This document shows positions 10,853 through 21,533 of a stretch of DNA of 64,000 nucleotides, one piece after another. Numbering within the stretch: position 1 is the first letter of the stretch; each line of letters starts with the position of its first letter. Location: NCBI GenBank assembly GCA_920105625.2, contig OV050030.1, positions 149,183,488 through 149,247,487 on the forward strand, read 5' to 3'. Below the pieces are notes generated by a model. That model searched no databases and had not been told where the DNA came from. It was given only the letters and a program-made list of their open reading frames with translations. This DNA comes from Clusia tigrina (Eukaryota > Arthropoda > Insecta > Diptera > Clusiidae). The position numbers and the translations under genes are program-made.

Positions 10853-11410
10853 AGCCGCAAATACAATCTAGCCTGTAAAGTCCACCGACCAATGTCGTAG
10901 ATGCATATTGCTTGTTGCTTACCTTATTAAATATTTTGCAAGATTTGTCTTCAAAAACGATTTTTCTACCGTTCAGCGCCATTTGACTTACTGACAATAA
11001 ATTCGTGCACAAGTTTGGAACTTATTCAACGTTTTTCACTATAACAGTGTTCTTCTGGTTGCCATTCACAATTGACAATTCTACTTCGCCGACACATTCA
11101 ACGTTCAATGTGTTGTTGTCTGCAATTGCTATTGCTTTATTCGTTGTTTGTTTATTATTACGTAGAACTGCTTTATTGCATGTCATATGATTTGAGTCTA
11201 CGTATTAATTTGAATCGCTTTTTACATTTGTACACAGCGACGCTAGCAGAACTTTGCCTTATTTTGACAATTCATCGCAAATGCCCTCTTTTTGTTGTAA
11301 GTTTGATTTTTGTTGTTTCTAGCATTACCCATGTACAAGGCATTTTCTTCATTGCTTTTTTCGTCAAATTTAGCATCTTTTAGTAGAAGTGATGTTATTG
11401 CATCAACAGT
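10770..11410 (-). pseudogene. Copia protease remnant and pre-integrase domain
   Basis: The clear frame (11012-10770) reads CTNLLSVSQMALNGRKIVF and YASTTLVGGLYRLDC, the GAG-pre-integrase domain following Copia protease. Upstream, minus-strand fragments with frame changes resemble the segment before N-L-L-S-V (INGNQK, KTLNKF). The D-S-G-A active site is not recognisable. It links gag to integrase and is non-functional. Confidence 0.7.
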
Positions 11411-11422
11411 TTGAACTTTTTT

Positions 11423-11917
11423 TTAGTTTTCAACTGCTAGCACCAGTGTCTTAAATTCATTGGGTAATTCAGCCCATAACAACGGTGCATTGAGCTTATC
11501 GTCGAGTTGTAGTCCATCCGTATTAACTTTTATAGATATTAGTACCATAGTGTTAATGTACTCCTGCATTGAAGGAAAGTCTGCCAACATTAGCTGAACA
11601 AGCTGTTTGAGTAATTCAAACTTCCTAGTGAGACCTTTATCTTCGTAAGCTTCCATTAAACTATTCCATGCTTATTTTGCTGTTTTCTTTTCTGCAATAG
11701 TTCCGTAGTTGCTTGGGTCAATCATTAGAAAAATTTCTGCAGATGCACGGTAATCGGCATCTTTCTCAGTTTCAGTTGCAGTTTCACCCGGGCTTGATTC
11801 AACTGTTTTCCATAGTCCCTTAATAACAAAGTACGACTCCGCCTCTTGCTTCCATATTTCGAATTTCTCTCTACCATGTAGTTTTTCGAACGGAAAAGAC
11901 AGTGCACTGGAACTCAT
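11423..11917 (-). pseudogene. Copia gag
   Basis: Starts at 11917 with MSSSALSFPFEKLHGREKFE and IWKQEAESYFVIKGLWKTVE, then ASAEIFLMIDPSNYGTI. A stop at 11672 is read past in frame: AWNSLMEAYEDKGLTRKFEL, LKQLVQLMLADFPSMQEYIN and WAELPNEFKTLVLAVEN. This is the Copia Gag capsid fold (L-x-G-x-N-F-x-x-W; A-K-x-x-W-x-x-L; L-L-x-x-L-P-x-x-y). The start is chosen because it precedes the conserved F-x-K-L-x-G motif. One internal stop; the zinc knuckle beyond 11423 is too degraded to read. Confidence 0.85.
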
Positions 11918-12009
11918 TTTATCTAATTAATCGGCAATCTTTTTTTAAAAGAAATCTTTCACAAACGGCCTAAACAACTGTAAGTGCAGAACCACACACA
12001 ATGTTGTGT

Positions 12010-12699
12010 AGGCCCATAACCTGTTGTACCGGTTTAGGGCCTTATGAGTTTAATAGAATGCCGTTTGGATTAACAGGAGCACCGGCTACCTTCCAACGGC
12101 TAATGAACCATGTGCTAACAGGCTTGCAAGGGTTAGATTGTTTTGTGTATCTCGATGATATTGTAATTTATGGGAAGAACTTGCAGCAGCATTCGCAACG
12201 CTTGTGCAAGGTGCTCCAGAAATTACGAGAACACAATTTGAAATTGAACACGGAGAAGTGTCAATTTTTGCGAAGAGAGGTGGTTTATTTAGGCCATCGT
12301 TGCTCAGAGGCAGGAGCACTGCCTGACCCGCAGAAGGTGGAATGCGTTAGAAATTTAGCGGTTCCAAGAAATCGAAAGGAAGTGCAAGCATTCCTAGGAC
12401 TAGTGAACTATTATAGAAAGTTCGTGGAAGGGCTAGCCGGAATTGCGTTGCCAATTAATAAGTTGCTACGTAAAGAAGCAAAGTTCGAATGGACAGAGAG
12501 ATGTCACCAAGCATTCGAGAGGCTAAAGGAAATAATTAGCTCGCCACCGATTTTGGCATACCCCGACTTTGAGCAAACTTTTTTGTTGACCACTGATGCT
12601 AGCAATGAAGCATTAGGGGCAGTATTGTCACAAGGGGAAGTCGGTAATGACCGACCAATAGCATTCGCAAGCAGGGCGCTTAGCGATACGGAAAAGTGA
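12010..12699 (+). pseudogene. Gypsy 1 reverse transcriptase and start of RNase H
   Basis: Begins inside RT with GPYEFNRMPFGLTGAPATFQ, then the catalytic palm CFVYLDDIVIYGKN, EKCQFLRREVVYLGH, AFLGLVNYYRKFVEGLA and AYPDFEQTFLLTTDASNEAL, into RNase H GAVLSQ and RPIAFASRALSDTEK. YLDD and the first RNase H aspartate are kept. The frame ends at a TGA (12697-12699), after which YSTIEKEF follows in the same frame: a premature stop in a conserved region. The N-terminal RT fingers are lost at the Copia junction. Confidence 0.9.
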
Positions 12700-14135
12700 T
12701 ACTCCACAATAGAAAAGGAATTTCTACGAAGAATTTTAGGGCATATCTGCTAGGTCGCCCATTTAAGATATACACTGATCACCAGCCGTTGAGAGGCATA
12801 GCCAATTTGAAAGACCAAACGTCTAGGCTAGCCAGGTTCAGACACAAATTGTCTGAGTATGATTTTGAAATCATTTACAAACCTGGTAAACAGAATCTGA
12901 ATGCGGACGCACTCAGCAGAGTACAGGAGGCACATAAGGTATCAGTAGTACAAACGAGGGCCAAAGCACGGTCAGATAAGGAGAAGGCCGAGAGAATTCA
13001 AGGGGATAAAACTGATGCTACAAGAGATATTTGCAATGCGGGTTTCGATGCCAATGAGCAAACAGCCAGTAGTGTGGAATGGCTGGAGGATAAACAAGAT
13101 ATCCAGGCTGTGTTAAAGGGTTTCCATGATTCACCTCTAGGTGGACACCAGGGATTCTGGAAAACCCATGACAGAATTAGGGGAGTATACGGATGGAAAG
13201 GTATGCTCAAGGACATTAAAAAATATAAAGAGTTGTCCAAAATGTCAGGCCAACAAAAGTTCAAGGCTGACAAAGATGCCAATGGTGTTAACTGACACAC
13301 CAAAACAATCATTTGATAAAGTTCATATGGATATTGTAGGTATTTTACCTGAGACAGTTTCGGGAAATAAATACATTTTGACGTTCCAAGATGATTTCTC
13401 AAAGTATATGGCGTGCGTGGCTATAGCCGATGCTGAAGCAGGTACGGTAGCCAAAGCATTCTTTGATGAAATTATAGCACGATACAACATACCTAAGGTT
13501 TTGATAGCCGACAATGGTTCCAATTTTGTATCGAAATTATTCTCAGAAACTTGTAAAATGCTGGGAATCAAGAAGTTGCACATAACACCATATCATCATT
13601 GGAACGTAGTCATCGACCTCTGGCTGAGTACTTGCGCTGGTTTGCCAAAGAAGACGGCTCGAATTGGGATCAATGGTTGACTACTGCAATGCATGTACAC
13701 AACAATACTGTGCATGTATCAACGAAGCAAACTCCGTTTAGGACGCTCTACGGGTTTGATTTCAACATGCCAGCAAATCGGAAGGGCAAATGTGCGCCAG
13801 TGTACAATGCTGATGACCCGATTAAACTGCAAAAGTATCAGCTACAGCGAGCGCATGAATTGTTTAGAGAAAACCAGGATTTTGCTAAACGAATAGCCAG
13901 GGAAGCGTATAACAAGGTATTAAACCCGGTAGTTTTTCAAGTGGGTGACCGGGTACTAATGAAGAATCAGGCTAGGAGGAACAAATTCTCACCTGTGTGG
14001 ATAGGTCCGTATGTAGTAGCAGAGATCCGCAGCCCCTTTACAACAGTAGTAACAATTAAAGGCAAAAATAAAAAGCTACATAATAATTTGTTGAAATTAT
14101 TCCACGTTGACCACACAACTAGATTCATGTGTTAA
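12700..14135 (+). pseudogene. Gypsy 1 RNase H end and integrase
   Basis: Three overlapping frames. 12696-13295: FKIYTDHQPLRGI, YKPGKQNLNADALSRV, then the integrase zinc region DSPLGGHQGFWKTHDRIR. 13141-13680: IKSCPKCQANKS, DKVHMDIVGILPETVSGN (first D), TFQDDFSKYMACV and LIADNGSNFVSKLF (second D). 13599-14135: ERSHRPLAEYLRWFA (the catalytic E), NTVHVSTKQTPFRTLYG and FSPVWIGPYVVAEI, the GPY/F C-terminal module. All three DDE residues survive but lie in different frames, so the protein cannot be made without frameshifts near 12730, 13240 and 13600. Confidence 0.88.
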
Positions 14136-15887
14136 CAGTGTTTTACAAGTGTAAACACAAGAATAACAACATAAACACGTACGTGTGTGCATCAAATAAC
14201 ACACACAGCGCCGATTTTCAAAGTCAATGCCAGCAGAAGTGTGCCAATTAAACTCGAGCCAGTATAATTGACGTAATGAAAATGTGCTTATTAGGCACTA
14301 TGGCCGAATGAAGACAGTAGCGAAACTATTTTTTAAATATTAAATGATAAAAAAGGGGTTCGTTGCACGTAATTAAAAAATAAAATAAAATAATAAGACA
14401 GTCGTGGGTAAGTAATATAAAACTGAACTTCAAATATGTACATACGAGTACATGCGAGTATGTAAATATACATAGGTTTTTACTGTTTATTGATTAGGAA
14501 ATTAGCGTATGGAAATTTGAATAAATGTTGTGTTGGGATATAAAAAAAAAAGTGTAGATAATTGGGGAAAATAACGTTAGCAATTAATTCTAGGTAATTA
14601 AAGCGCCTCGAATGTATGTGTGTAGCCATATACGAGCTAATTACAGGATGGAAAATAGAATCGTTAATGGATATATACATATCAGGCTAGATGTTAATTA
14701 AAATAAAAAGTAATTATATGCGATGAAAGATATAGTCATGCAATGGACAAAGTTTTGACACAAACGGGATTATTTTATATAATCTGGTTTTTGTCGGAGG
14801 ACGAATGAATTCGTTCAATACTGAAATAAGTAATAGTTCACGTGTTGAAAAAGAGCACGGAAAATAAATCGAAGCAAAACTGCTGCCCTATATGGCAATA
14901 GTAACACATGGTCCAGTCCTCTTTTCCTCTAGGATGCAGTAGCGAATCCAAAAATGTAAGGGGAAAGGACGAGTGGACGTAAATTGAATGATATAGCATT
15001 CAACTATAGAATAAGCTTGTTATAGAAATATTGTTTTTTTAAAATATATTTTCAGGAATAGCGTATGTTTAAGAAAAGTTATAAATTAAAAAATATTATT
15101 ATCGATCAGAGTACACAGATTACCTCATTAAGAGTGTATCTTAGAGAAATACCGATTGTCTCCACATCAAAGCCAAACGATGTCAAATACCATTATGAGG
15201 AAGCTCAAGAGAAACGCTTCCACCATAAAACGCATTGCTGCAAAGTAAGAAGGTGTATTGTAATCTCTCATGTATTCCAAATTATTTTTACAAGTTGAAT
15301 ACTATAAGCAGAGGCAGTACCACCTACAGCCGTGGGGCACGCTATATAAATGGAACGAAGAAGGCCACTAAAAGCAAAGTTTTAATGGCAAACCAAATCG
15401 CCAACCTATAACATCTTTGTACGTACCGATCCAGAAAGAAGGGAGGGGTATGCAGAGTTCATCGAGGGACTTCACTCTCACAGGACGGGCGTTATCAGGA
15501 CCAACAATTGCAGAGGACCGTATTTATAAGAAGCGTAGCTATATATGTTATTAGTTTGTAATTTTGTTTGTATATACGCCAGTGAGAAAAGAGTCGATGA
15601 AAGACCAAATATAAAAAGGGGAATATAACTAAAAAAAAAGATGGAAATAAAAGAACAAAATAAAACAAAAGAAAAAAAAGAAGAAAAAAAGAGAGAAATA
15701 AAAGAACAAAATAAAACTAAAGAGGAAAAAAGAAAAGAACACAAAAGTAAAAAGAAAAGAATACAACAATTGAACCCAAATAAGGCGAATTTGAAAAAAG
15801 AAAAACTATACATATGTACTATAGGATTAAGAAAATGCACAGATTGCTTAAAGTGCAGAAAAGAGAAAAATATTGTAAAGATTCATT
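14136..15887 (+). other. Gypsy 1 non-coding region between pol and LTR
   Basis: About 1.75 kb of AT-rich DNA with no recognisable envelope or other gene. 15641-15780 is a purine-rich low-complexity stretch (A/G with a 51-base imperfect repeat starting at 15644 and 15695) that keeps an 82-codon K/E-rich frame (15641-15889). I take this as chance, since purine-only DNA rarely makes stops. The remainder shows only A+T-rich sequence. Confidence 0.5.
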
Positions 15888-15910
15888 AGAAGTTAGTTGC
15901 ACTAACTTCT
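15888..15910 (+). other. Perfect 10-bp hairpin upstream of Gypsy polypurine tract
   Basis: AGAAGTTAGT and ACTAACTTCT form a perfect 10-bp stem with loop TGC. It lies five bases before the purine tract (about 15915-15929) that immediately precedes the LTR. A diverged copy at 38702-38724 keeps the pairing with one compensatory pair change (T-A to G-C) and one wobble. Possibly an RNA structure near the site of plus-strand priming or 3' processing; function is inference. Confidence 0.65.
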
Positions 15911-15914
15911 TTTA

Positions 15915-16361
15915 GAAAGAGGGGAGGGATGTTGTGAGTTAGAATCAAGCTGCCTGCGCGTAGTGTCTCACATCATCGAATCCTAACAGATGCCACACAT
16001 TCTCTGTGATTAGCATGTGTTAAAGTTACTTAAGAAAGTATATATTTTTAGGGTGCGAGTATTTAGAATTAATATTACATATGTTATATTTATTATGTAA
16101 ACTTTTAGGGTGCTACAGTTTCGCAGTCGAGCCACAGAAGGGCATGAAAGTTAGAATGCACCATCAACATTTCAGAATGGCGTAGGTCAGTTGGCTTGAC
16201 CAACTGATACCAATTAACAGGTGCGAAACTGGAACACCAGAAAGGTCAGTTTTTGTATTGTAATTGTGAATTGTAAATAGTATATAAGAATTAGTATTCT
16301 AAGAATAAAGCGGCTTGTGATTTTTATCTTGTAACCGGAAAGTGTCTGTGTGTTCTCATTT
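15915..16361 (+). repeat. Gypsy 1 polypurine tract and 3' LTR
   Basis: A purine run ending GAGGGGAGGGA is followed at 15930 by TGTTGTGAGTTAGAATCAAG, the LTR start. A TATA-like GTATATAAG lies near 16280 and a poly(A) signal AATAAAG near 16303. The same blocks occur in order at 38743-39130, including GTGAACTTTTAG-like and AACTGGAAC boxes, defining the LTR by comparison. The right end is put where homology fades (CATTT, 16361). No second LTR of this copy remains. Confidence 0.8.
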
Positions 16362-16375
16362 AGAGCTAGTGATTT

Positions 16376-17350
16376 TAAAGTTTTCAGCTACGCGCCCAGC
16401 GAACCGCGACAGGACCCCAACAGGATTAGACCGTTCGTCGCGAAGCTGAGTGGTTTCGGCAGAGATCGGCTCTTGCGGAGCTACCTCACCTTCGGTTGGT
16501 TGTGACAGCAGTCCATGACGAATGTTGACTTGTGGACGCTGAGGCGAGCCAACATCGCTTCGACGAGGTTGTAGTTGGTTTTGGTGGCGTTTACAAAACC
16601 CGGAAGGAGTTTTTACAACATACACCCTATTGCCAAGTAATCTGTCAATTACGCCTTTTATCCACTTAGAACCTCTGGAGTAGTTGCGTAGGAATTCTGG
16701 TTGAGCAGGTGTAAACTTCGGAGTGAACGAAGTGTTTGGAAGTTGCTGGGGATGGGTTGGAGTCAGCAATGATAAAGGCATGCGCATCTGACGTCCATGC
16801 AGTAGTTCGGCTGGAGATTTTCCTTCAGGTTGGGAATTGCGCGATACGACGATAAATACTTAATTATAGCAGCATTTAAATTCAAGCCATCCTCCATATT
16901 ATTTGGCGTTGCTGTTTTAAACGCTCTAACGGCGAGTACGTTTGACGCTGAGTGGAATGGCGCTGTGGTTAAGTGCTTTATGCCGTTTTGCGCACAAAAT
17001 TGTTTGAAGTTGTCAGATGTTAACTGTGGCCCGTTGTCACTTACGATGGTTTCTGGCAAACCCTTCATGGCAAATATTGCTGATAATGCCGAAATTGTAT
17101 CGTTGTGAGACAAATGGATATTGTGAATGCGCATCTACACAAATGAGCCATATGTGGTTAAAGTTAGGTCCAGCAAAATCGATATGTATGTGTTCCCAAG
17201 GGCGTTGGGCCTCGGGCCAGCTATTGTATTGTTTCACTGGGCTCGAAGATGCAATTTTGCAGACCTCACAGTTACATGCGAGCTTCTCGATGTCCTTATC
17301 GATGTTGTACCACCAGCAATGGTTACGAGCTAGCTACTTCATTTTGACTA
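16376..17350 (-). pseudogene. Gypsy 2 integrase
   Basis: Read leftward: zinc module with NIDKDIEKLACNCEVCK (about 17320-17260), PEAQRPWEHIHIDFAGPNF (first D), LICVDAHSQYPF, then in another frame GLPETIVSDNGPQLTSDNFK (second D) and GIKHLTTAPFHSASN. Where the family has G-x-A-E-R a frame change gives VLAVRAFK, so the catalytic glutamate is lost. The last frame (16787-16356) has RNYSRGSKWIKGVIDRLLG and NRVYVVKTPSGFCKRHQNQL, the C-terminal chromatin/DNA-binding SH3-like part. Broken in at least three places. Confidence 0.82.
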
Positions 17351-17697
17351 CGCCCCAATGGCCTTCGTGTAACAGGTTCAGAGTACTTTGACGTAATATA
17401 TATATGACGGCTGGTACGACTACTTGCGTTAAAAGGCCCTGTTAGCAAATAAGGTCTTTAAAAATACTCAATGATAGTTTTCTATTGAAATAAGGTAAAA
17501 TGTCGCTGTTTTCGCTACCCAGATGGTTTCGCCAACCATTTTGAATAAAATCGCGAACTTTTTTGAGTGTAGCATCGTTTTTGGTGTGCTTGCGAATTAA
17601 ATTTGCGTCGATAGGAGTATCAATGATATCTAAGTTGTAGCAGGCTTCATCTTGGTCGAACTTGGGGTCAGGACCACAGGGCAGTCGCGATAATGCA

Positions 17698-18545
17698 TCA
17701 GCAATTCCATGTTGTTGTAGTTGGTTTGTATCTTATGTCAAATTGATAAGCCATTAAAATAATGGCCCAGCGTTGAAGACGGTACGAAGTCATCGTGGGG
17801 AGTTGCTTTTCCGGACTAAATATACGGACCAGTGGCTTGTGGTCAGTAATAAGAGTGAATTTGTGACCATACAAAAATTGATGAAAGCGCTGAACTCCAA
17901 AGATTATTGCGAGACTCTTTTTCTCTATTTGGCTATATTTTGTTTGGTGCTGATCGAGCGTTTTCGAGGCAAATGCAATCGGTCTTTCAGTACCGTACGG
18001 GTACACATGTGAGATGACAGCTCCGATTCCGAATGAAGATGCGGCAGTGGCTGGCAGAATCAGCAGATGTTCTTGAAACTGTGCAAGTTCTGTGGCTGTA
18101 GTGATGTGCTCTTTCAAAATTTCGAATGCATGCTGCTGTTGGTATCCCCACTCGAATTTGACATTTTTCCGCCTTAGTTTGTTGATCGGCGCAGCGGTTT
18201 GTGAAAAGTTATAAACTGGTGGTAATAGTTCACCTTCCCCAAAAAGGCTTCTACATATTCAAGTGTTTTAGGGTGTCGAAGGAGGCGCACTGCTTTTACG
18301 CCGGAGTCATCAATACTCGATCTTTTCTTGCAAAAAGAAACATTTTTCTTTCTTGCACTTAATCTCGCTGGTTTGAAGACGCGAGAGCAATTTGTCGAGG
18401 CGTTCGATGTGCTGCTCGATGGTTGGCGCTGTAACAATTATGTCGTCCAAATAGTTGCCACACCCATCGATGCCTTGCAGAAGTTGCTCCAAAAATTTCT
18501 GAAAAAACGCAGGTGTACTTGCTATGCCGTAAGGTAAGCGTTGCT
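17698..18545 (-). pseudogene. Gypsy 2 RT palm and RNase H
   Basis: Begins RLPYGIASTPAFFQKFLEQL, then the catalytic GNYLDDIIVTAPTIEQHIE and RLQTSEIKCKKEKCFF, with a frame change to HPKTLEYVEAFLGKVNYYHQ. RNase H (18117-17698) has LPATAASSFGIGAVISHV (expected D replaced by A in L-x-x-D-A-S), ERPIAFASKTLDQHQTKYSQ and FTLITDHKPLVRIF, ending YQFDIRYKPTTT. YLDD is intact; the RNase H first aspartate is mutated. Fingers of RT are missing at the 5' cut. Confidence 0.82.
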
Positions 18546-18640
18546 ATTGGTACAATGTATTAATGAGCGAGGATTTCAATAGAGCAAGATAACTGACAAG
18601 ATAATTTATAGTGTAAATAATATAATTATTTACTCAAATA

Positions 18641-18677
<37 letters not shown>
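18641..18677. repeat. (ATT)n microsatellite
   Basis: About eleven uninterrupted ATT/TTA units, in an AT-rich 250-base stretch between the Gypsy 2 cut and the tRNA-like sequence. Nothing else is recognisable between 18545 and 18790. Confidence 0.9.
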
Positions 18678-18678
<1 letters not shown>

Positions 18679-18796
18679 CCTTCACCATAATTAATTATGA
18701 GTGCAAGGTATTGGGGGAATTAGTACTAGCTACAGAGGCTTTCGACTCGAAGAGAAAAAGATTTTTTTTTTATTGGAAGAAGCATTTTTTGGAGAC

Positions 18797-18876
18797 CAAG
18801 CCCGTGGCAGGATTTGAACCTGCGACCCTCGGGGGGCGAGTCTAGCATGCTTGCCACTAGACCACAGAGGGCGGCT
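18797..18876 (-). ncRNA. tRNA-like sequence, probable SINE head
   Basis: On the minus strand there is a pol III A-box-like TGGTCTAGTGGC and a perfect B box GGTTCAAATCC, with a T arm GCAGG/CCTGC closing a 7-base TTCAAAT loop. An anticodon-type stem around CTCGCCCCCCGAG would put CCC (glycine) in the loop. The acceptor stem pairs only over four positions (GCCC/GGGC), so this is not a sound tRNA. Downstream, a body of about 25 bases ends in an A10 run (18764-18773 as T), suggesting a short tRNA-derived SINE. A decayed tRNA gene is the alternative. Confidence 0.6.
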
Positions 18877-19196
18877 ACTCAAATATATATCAGCATGCAT
18901 CATAAAGCGTTGACTATCCATTTTGAGTTTTATAAAGTTTAAAACTAGCAGAGGACTTTTCTGAAAATTAGATTTTCGAAAAGGTGATTTCAACAAAAAA
19001 TTTTTATTTTTTTTTTCATATCATAAATTTATTTATTGCATCTTCTAAGCTTAGACTAACAATAAGTAAGCATATCTTACAAACTAAATAATTAATAATA
19101 ATACACCTTTCCAATGCTTAGTGCTTTTTAGTAATCACAATGTTATATGTTAGTTACTGTAATAAATGTTATACGAGTATTAGTGTTTGTAAATTA

Positions 19197-21384
19197 TTAA
19201 GGTGTCGATGTTAGTTGTGCTGGTGATTTCGTATGTTTTAGGCGACTTGGAACCCTATTACATGCTAGTATCCTAGCTAGATGATTTGGGTACTCTTTGA
19301 TTTTTTGCGCATATATTAAGGTTGCGTCAAAGATTTCCTTTTTTACAAGCGGAATGGTCAGATCTTTGTGAATGTTTGTATTCTTTATAAACCAAGGAGC
19401 CCCAGTAATGGTTCTTAGAATTTTGGACTGCGCTCTTTGAATCAGTTCTATGTTAGAGCTGTTTGCGCCGCCCCACAAGGAACTGGCTACCGTAAGTCCA
19501 AATTGGTTTTATAATGGATTTGTACAGGAGTGTTTTGTACTCTAGGTTCAACCTGGAATTTTAGTGCATGAGCCAGTGTAGGCTATTTGCTTTCAAAGTC
19601 ATTTGTTTTTTTTTTGCTTCGATGTGGCGCTTCCATGTCAAACGTGAGTCAAGATGAATTCCTAGGTACTTCACCTTCTATGCTTCTGAAATAGGAACGT
19701 TATTTAGTTTTATGGCTGGACATGTACCTTTTTTATAGTAAAGGTAATATACGTACTTTTTGATTCCTTAAACATTAATTCGCCAGTCAGCCAACCAATT
19801 TGTTGCTAGGACCAGATGATCTTCCAAGTCACGGGATGCGATTTTCGAATTCGGATGAATGCTAAGCATAGCTGTATCGTCTGCGAAAGTTGCTGTTGTT
19901 AAGTACTTATTGGTAGGCAGATCTGAGGTAAATAGTAGATACAACACCGGACCTAGCACACTTCCTTGTGGTACGCTAGCTTTAATGTCAAAGCATTTAG
20001 AGTAAGCATTATTGTACCTTATCTTGGAACTTTCTGCCCCTCAGATACGATTCCAATATGTTGTGTACTTTTGTGGGCAACAGTTGTTTTATTTTGTAAA
20101 TAAGCCCCTCGTGCCAGACCTTGTCAAATGCCTGCACCACATCTAAAGAGATGGCTGAACAATATTGCTTTTTGTCGAATGCGTTTTTTATCTCGTTCAC
20201 TATTCGATGAACCTGCTCTATTGTACTATGGTGCTCGCGCAAGCCAAAGTGGTGAGTGGAAATAGTGCGTTTTTCGTTTATATGCGGCATTAGTTTTGCA
20301 AGAAAAAGCCTTTCTAGCAGTTTTGATAAGATAGGCAGGAGGCTAATCGGTCTATATGATGACGATTGGGAGGGGTCTTTTCCTGGTTTCGGGATCATTG
20401 TGATTACTGAAACTTTCCAGGCATTAGGAAAGTATCCTAAGCGCAACAAGCCATTAAATAGTGAAGTAATTAAGATGATGGCCATTTGGGGTAAATCCTT
20501 GATCATTTTTCCAGTAATGAGGTCGTGTCCTGGAGCTTTGTTAAGAGCAAGGTTACTAATCGCATTACTTACTTCTTTTGTTTTTAATTTAATAGGCGAG
20601 CATGTTGTATCTGGCGTGGGGGTTAGTATAATGTTATTGGTATTGCGAGGTGAGTTGGGGGTAAAAACATATCTTAAGTGTTCGGCGAAAACAGCAGACT
20701 TTTCATAATCGTTTCTTGCCCAGTTTCCGTTTTTTGTACGAATCGGTGGAATTCCGCGTGTAGGTGCTTTCATTTCTCTGACAGCTTTCCACAGAGAGTA
20801 ATTTGTGACGTCAGTCAGAGAAGGGTTTGGATATATTGGTCCAGGCTACGATCTGATTCTAGACGCAAGGCTTTTCTCAAATTTTCACTGGCAATAGATA
20901 ACTTCCGTTTTAGGAAAGGGGACCTGGATTTTTGCCATTCACGACGCGTCCTCCTTTTTTCAGTAAGGAGAATATCGATTTGGGTTGAGGTTTGTGGGCG
21001 CCGGATGCTGTTGCAGTTGTTGTCACGCTTGTCCGCAGAGTGGCGCACAGCTAATCTAAGGGTCGAGGTAAATTGTTCCAGAAAGGTTTCAATGTCCTCA
21101 TTAGTTTTGAGACGTGGGTTTAGGCTGAGATGACTACTGATGTATTTTCTGTATTTCAGCCAGTTAGTTTTAGTGGGTGTGAAATCGTAGGTAGTGCGTA
21201 ACTTTTTGTTTAGATGTATTATAATAGGAGAGTGATCTGAAGAGAGGTCGTTAAGGTGTTCTACTTTGAGTTGCTCTCGTTTTAGGTTTCTAGCATCTCC
21301 AAAATCAATAAGGTCACGTATCTTGCGTGGGTCTGTCGGCCAGTACTATAGTTGTCCTGAAGAGATAATATCAATCTTGGTGTC
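19197..21384 (-). pseudogene. Jockey 1 ORF2: endonuclease end and reverse transcriptase
   Basis: Endonuclease tail WPTDPRKIRDLIDFG (with a stop before it), then TNWLKYRKYISSHLSL and ILLTEKRRTRREWQKSR. RT frame 20773-20009: KEVSNAISNLALNKAPGHDL, VITMIPKPGKDPSQSSSYRP, LLPILSKLLERLFL and ISLDVVQAFDKVWHEGL. After a frame break, LGPVLYLLFTSDLPT and TFADDTAMLSIHP carry the FADD catalytic pair; last, LIQRAQSKILRTITGAPWF. Palm motif A has D-V-V-Q-A-F-D. Order and motifs are Jockey clade. Breaks at about 20770, 20005, 19760 and 19500. Confidence 0.88.
21372..21384. repeat. Target-site duplication, left copy
   Basis: CAATCTTGGTGTC, identical to 26891-26903. The bases outside and inside differ (T/C before, G/A after), so the duplication is exactly 13 bp. 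Confidence 0.9.
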
Positions 21385-21533
21385 GGTAGATAGGTAGGAG
21401 TGGCAGTCTTTGTCGCAAAAAGCACAATTAAGCACATAGAATGGCTCGTTGTGGTACCACACTAAGACGACGCGACTCCCCCGTCTAGAATTTTGGGAAC
21501 CACAGTGATTCCGAAATGAACCTGGCTATGTCC

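Larger units (their letters stand above)
8870..11990 (-). mobile_element. Copia (Ty1-type) retrotransposon, degenerate
   Basis: Minus-strand element in Copia order: gag (11917-11423), protease and pre-integrase (about 11400-10770), integrase (10852-10024), RT (9958-9190) and a scrap of RNase H (about 9075-9010). Integrase before RT is diagnostic of Copia/Ty1. I found no LTRs: the 5' end abuts a truncated Gypsy at about 12000, and the 3' end fades into AT-rich DNA near 8870. Multiple frame breaks and at least one deletion (RT palm to RNase H) make it dead. Confidence 0.85.
12001..16361 (+). mobile_element. Ty3/mdg4 Gypsy element 1, 5'-truncated, with 3' LTR
   Basis: Plus-strand pol (RT, RNase H, integrase; 12010-14135), a 1.75-kb non-coding stretch, a hairpin (15888-15910), a polypurine tract and an LTR (15930-16361). 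Gag, protease and the 5' LTR are missing: coding homology begins mid-RT at about 12030, abutting the Copia element. The pol resembles the 412/mdg1 style of insect Gypsy elements, which is inference. No envelope gene seen. A second, more decayed copy supplies the integrase relic at 30318-30860 and the LTR at 38743-39130. Confidence 0.85.
16362..18545 (-). mobile_element. Ty3/mdg4 Gypsy element 2, truncated
   Basis: A different Gypsy lineage on the minus strand, reading RT palm (18540-18310), RNase H (18117-17698) and integrase (about 17350-16376). It resembles the insect sequences usually labelled K02A2.6-like. Its 5' end is cut within RT at about 18545, and its 3' end lies directly against the Gypsy 1 LTR at 16361. 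No LTR of its own was seen. At least five frame breaks. Confidence 0.82.

Noticed and set aside
15641..15889. K/E-rich 82-codon protein
   Set aside because: Purine-only DNA lacks most stop possibilities on one strand; repeat structure and composition explain the open frame.
14136..15929. Envelope gene of Gypsy 1
   Set aside because: No signal peptide, furin-like site or transmembrane frame is readable; only AT-rich and purine-rich sequence.
18797..18876. Functional tRNA-Gly(CCC) gene
   Set aside because: The T arm and B box are good but the acceptor stem pairs over only four positions and the anticodon stem is irregular.
20256..20708. 150-codon plus-strand frame opposite Jockey RT
   Set aside because: It is the antisense shadow of the minus-strand RT, whose motifs are clear.
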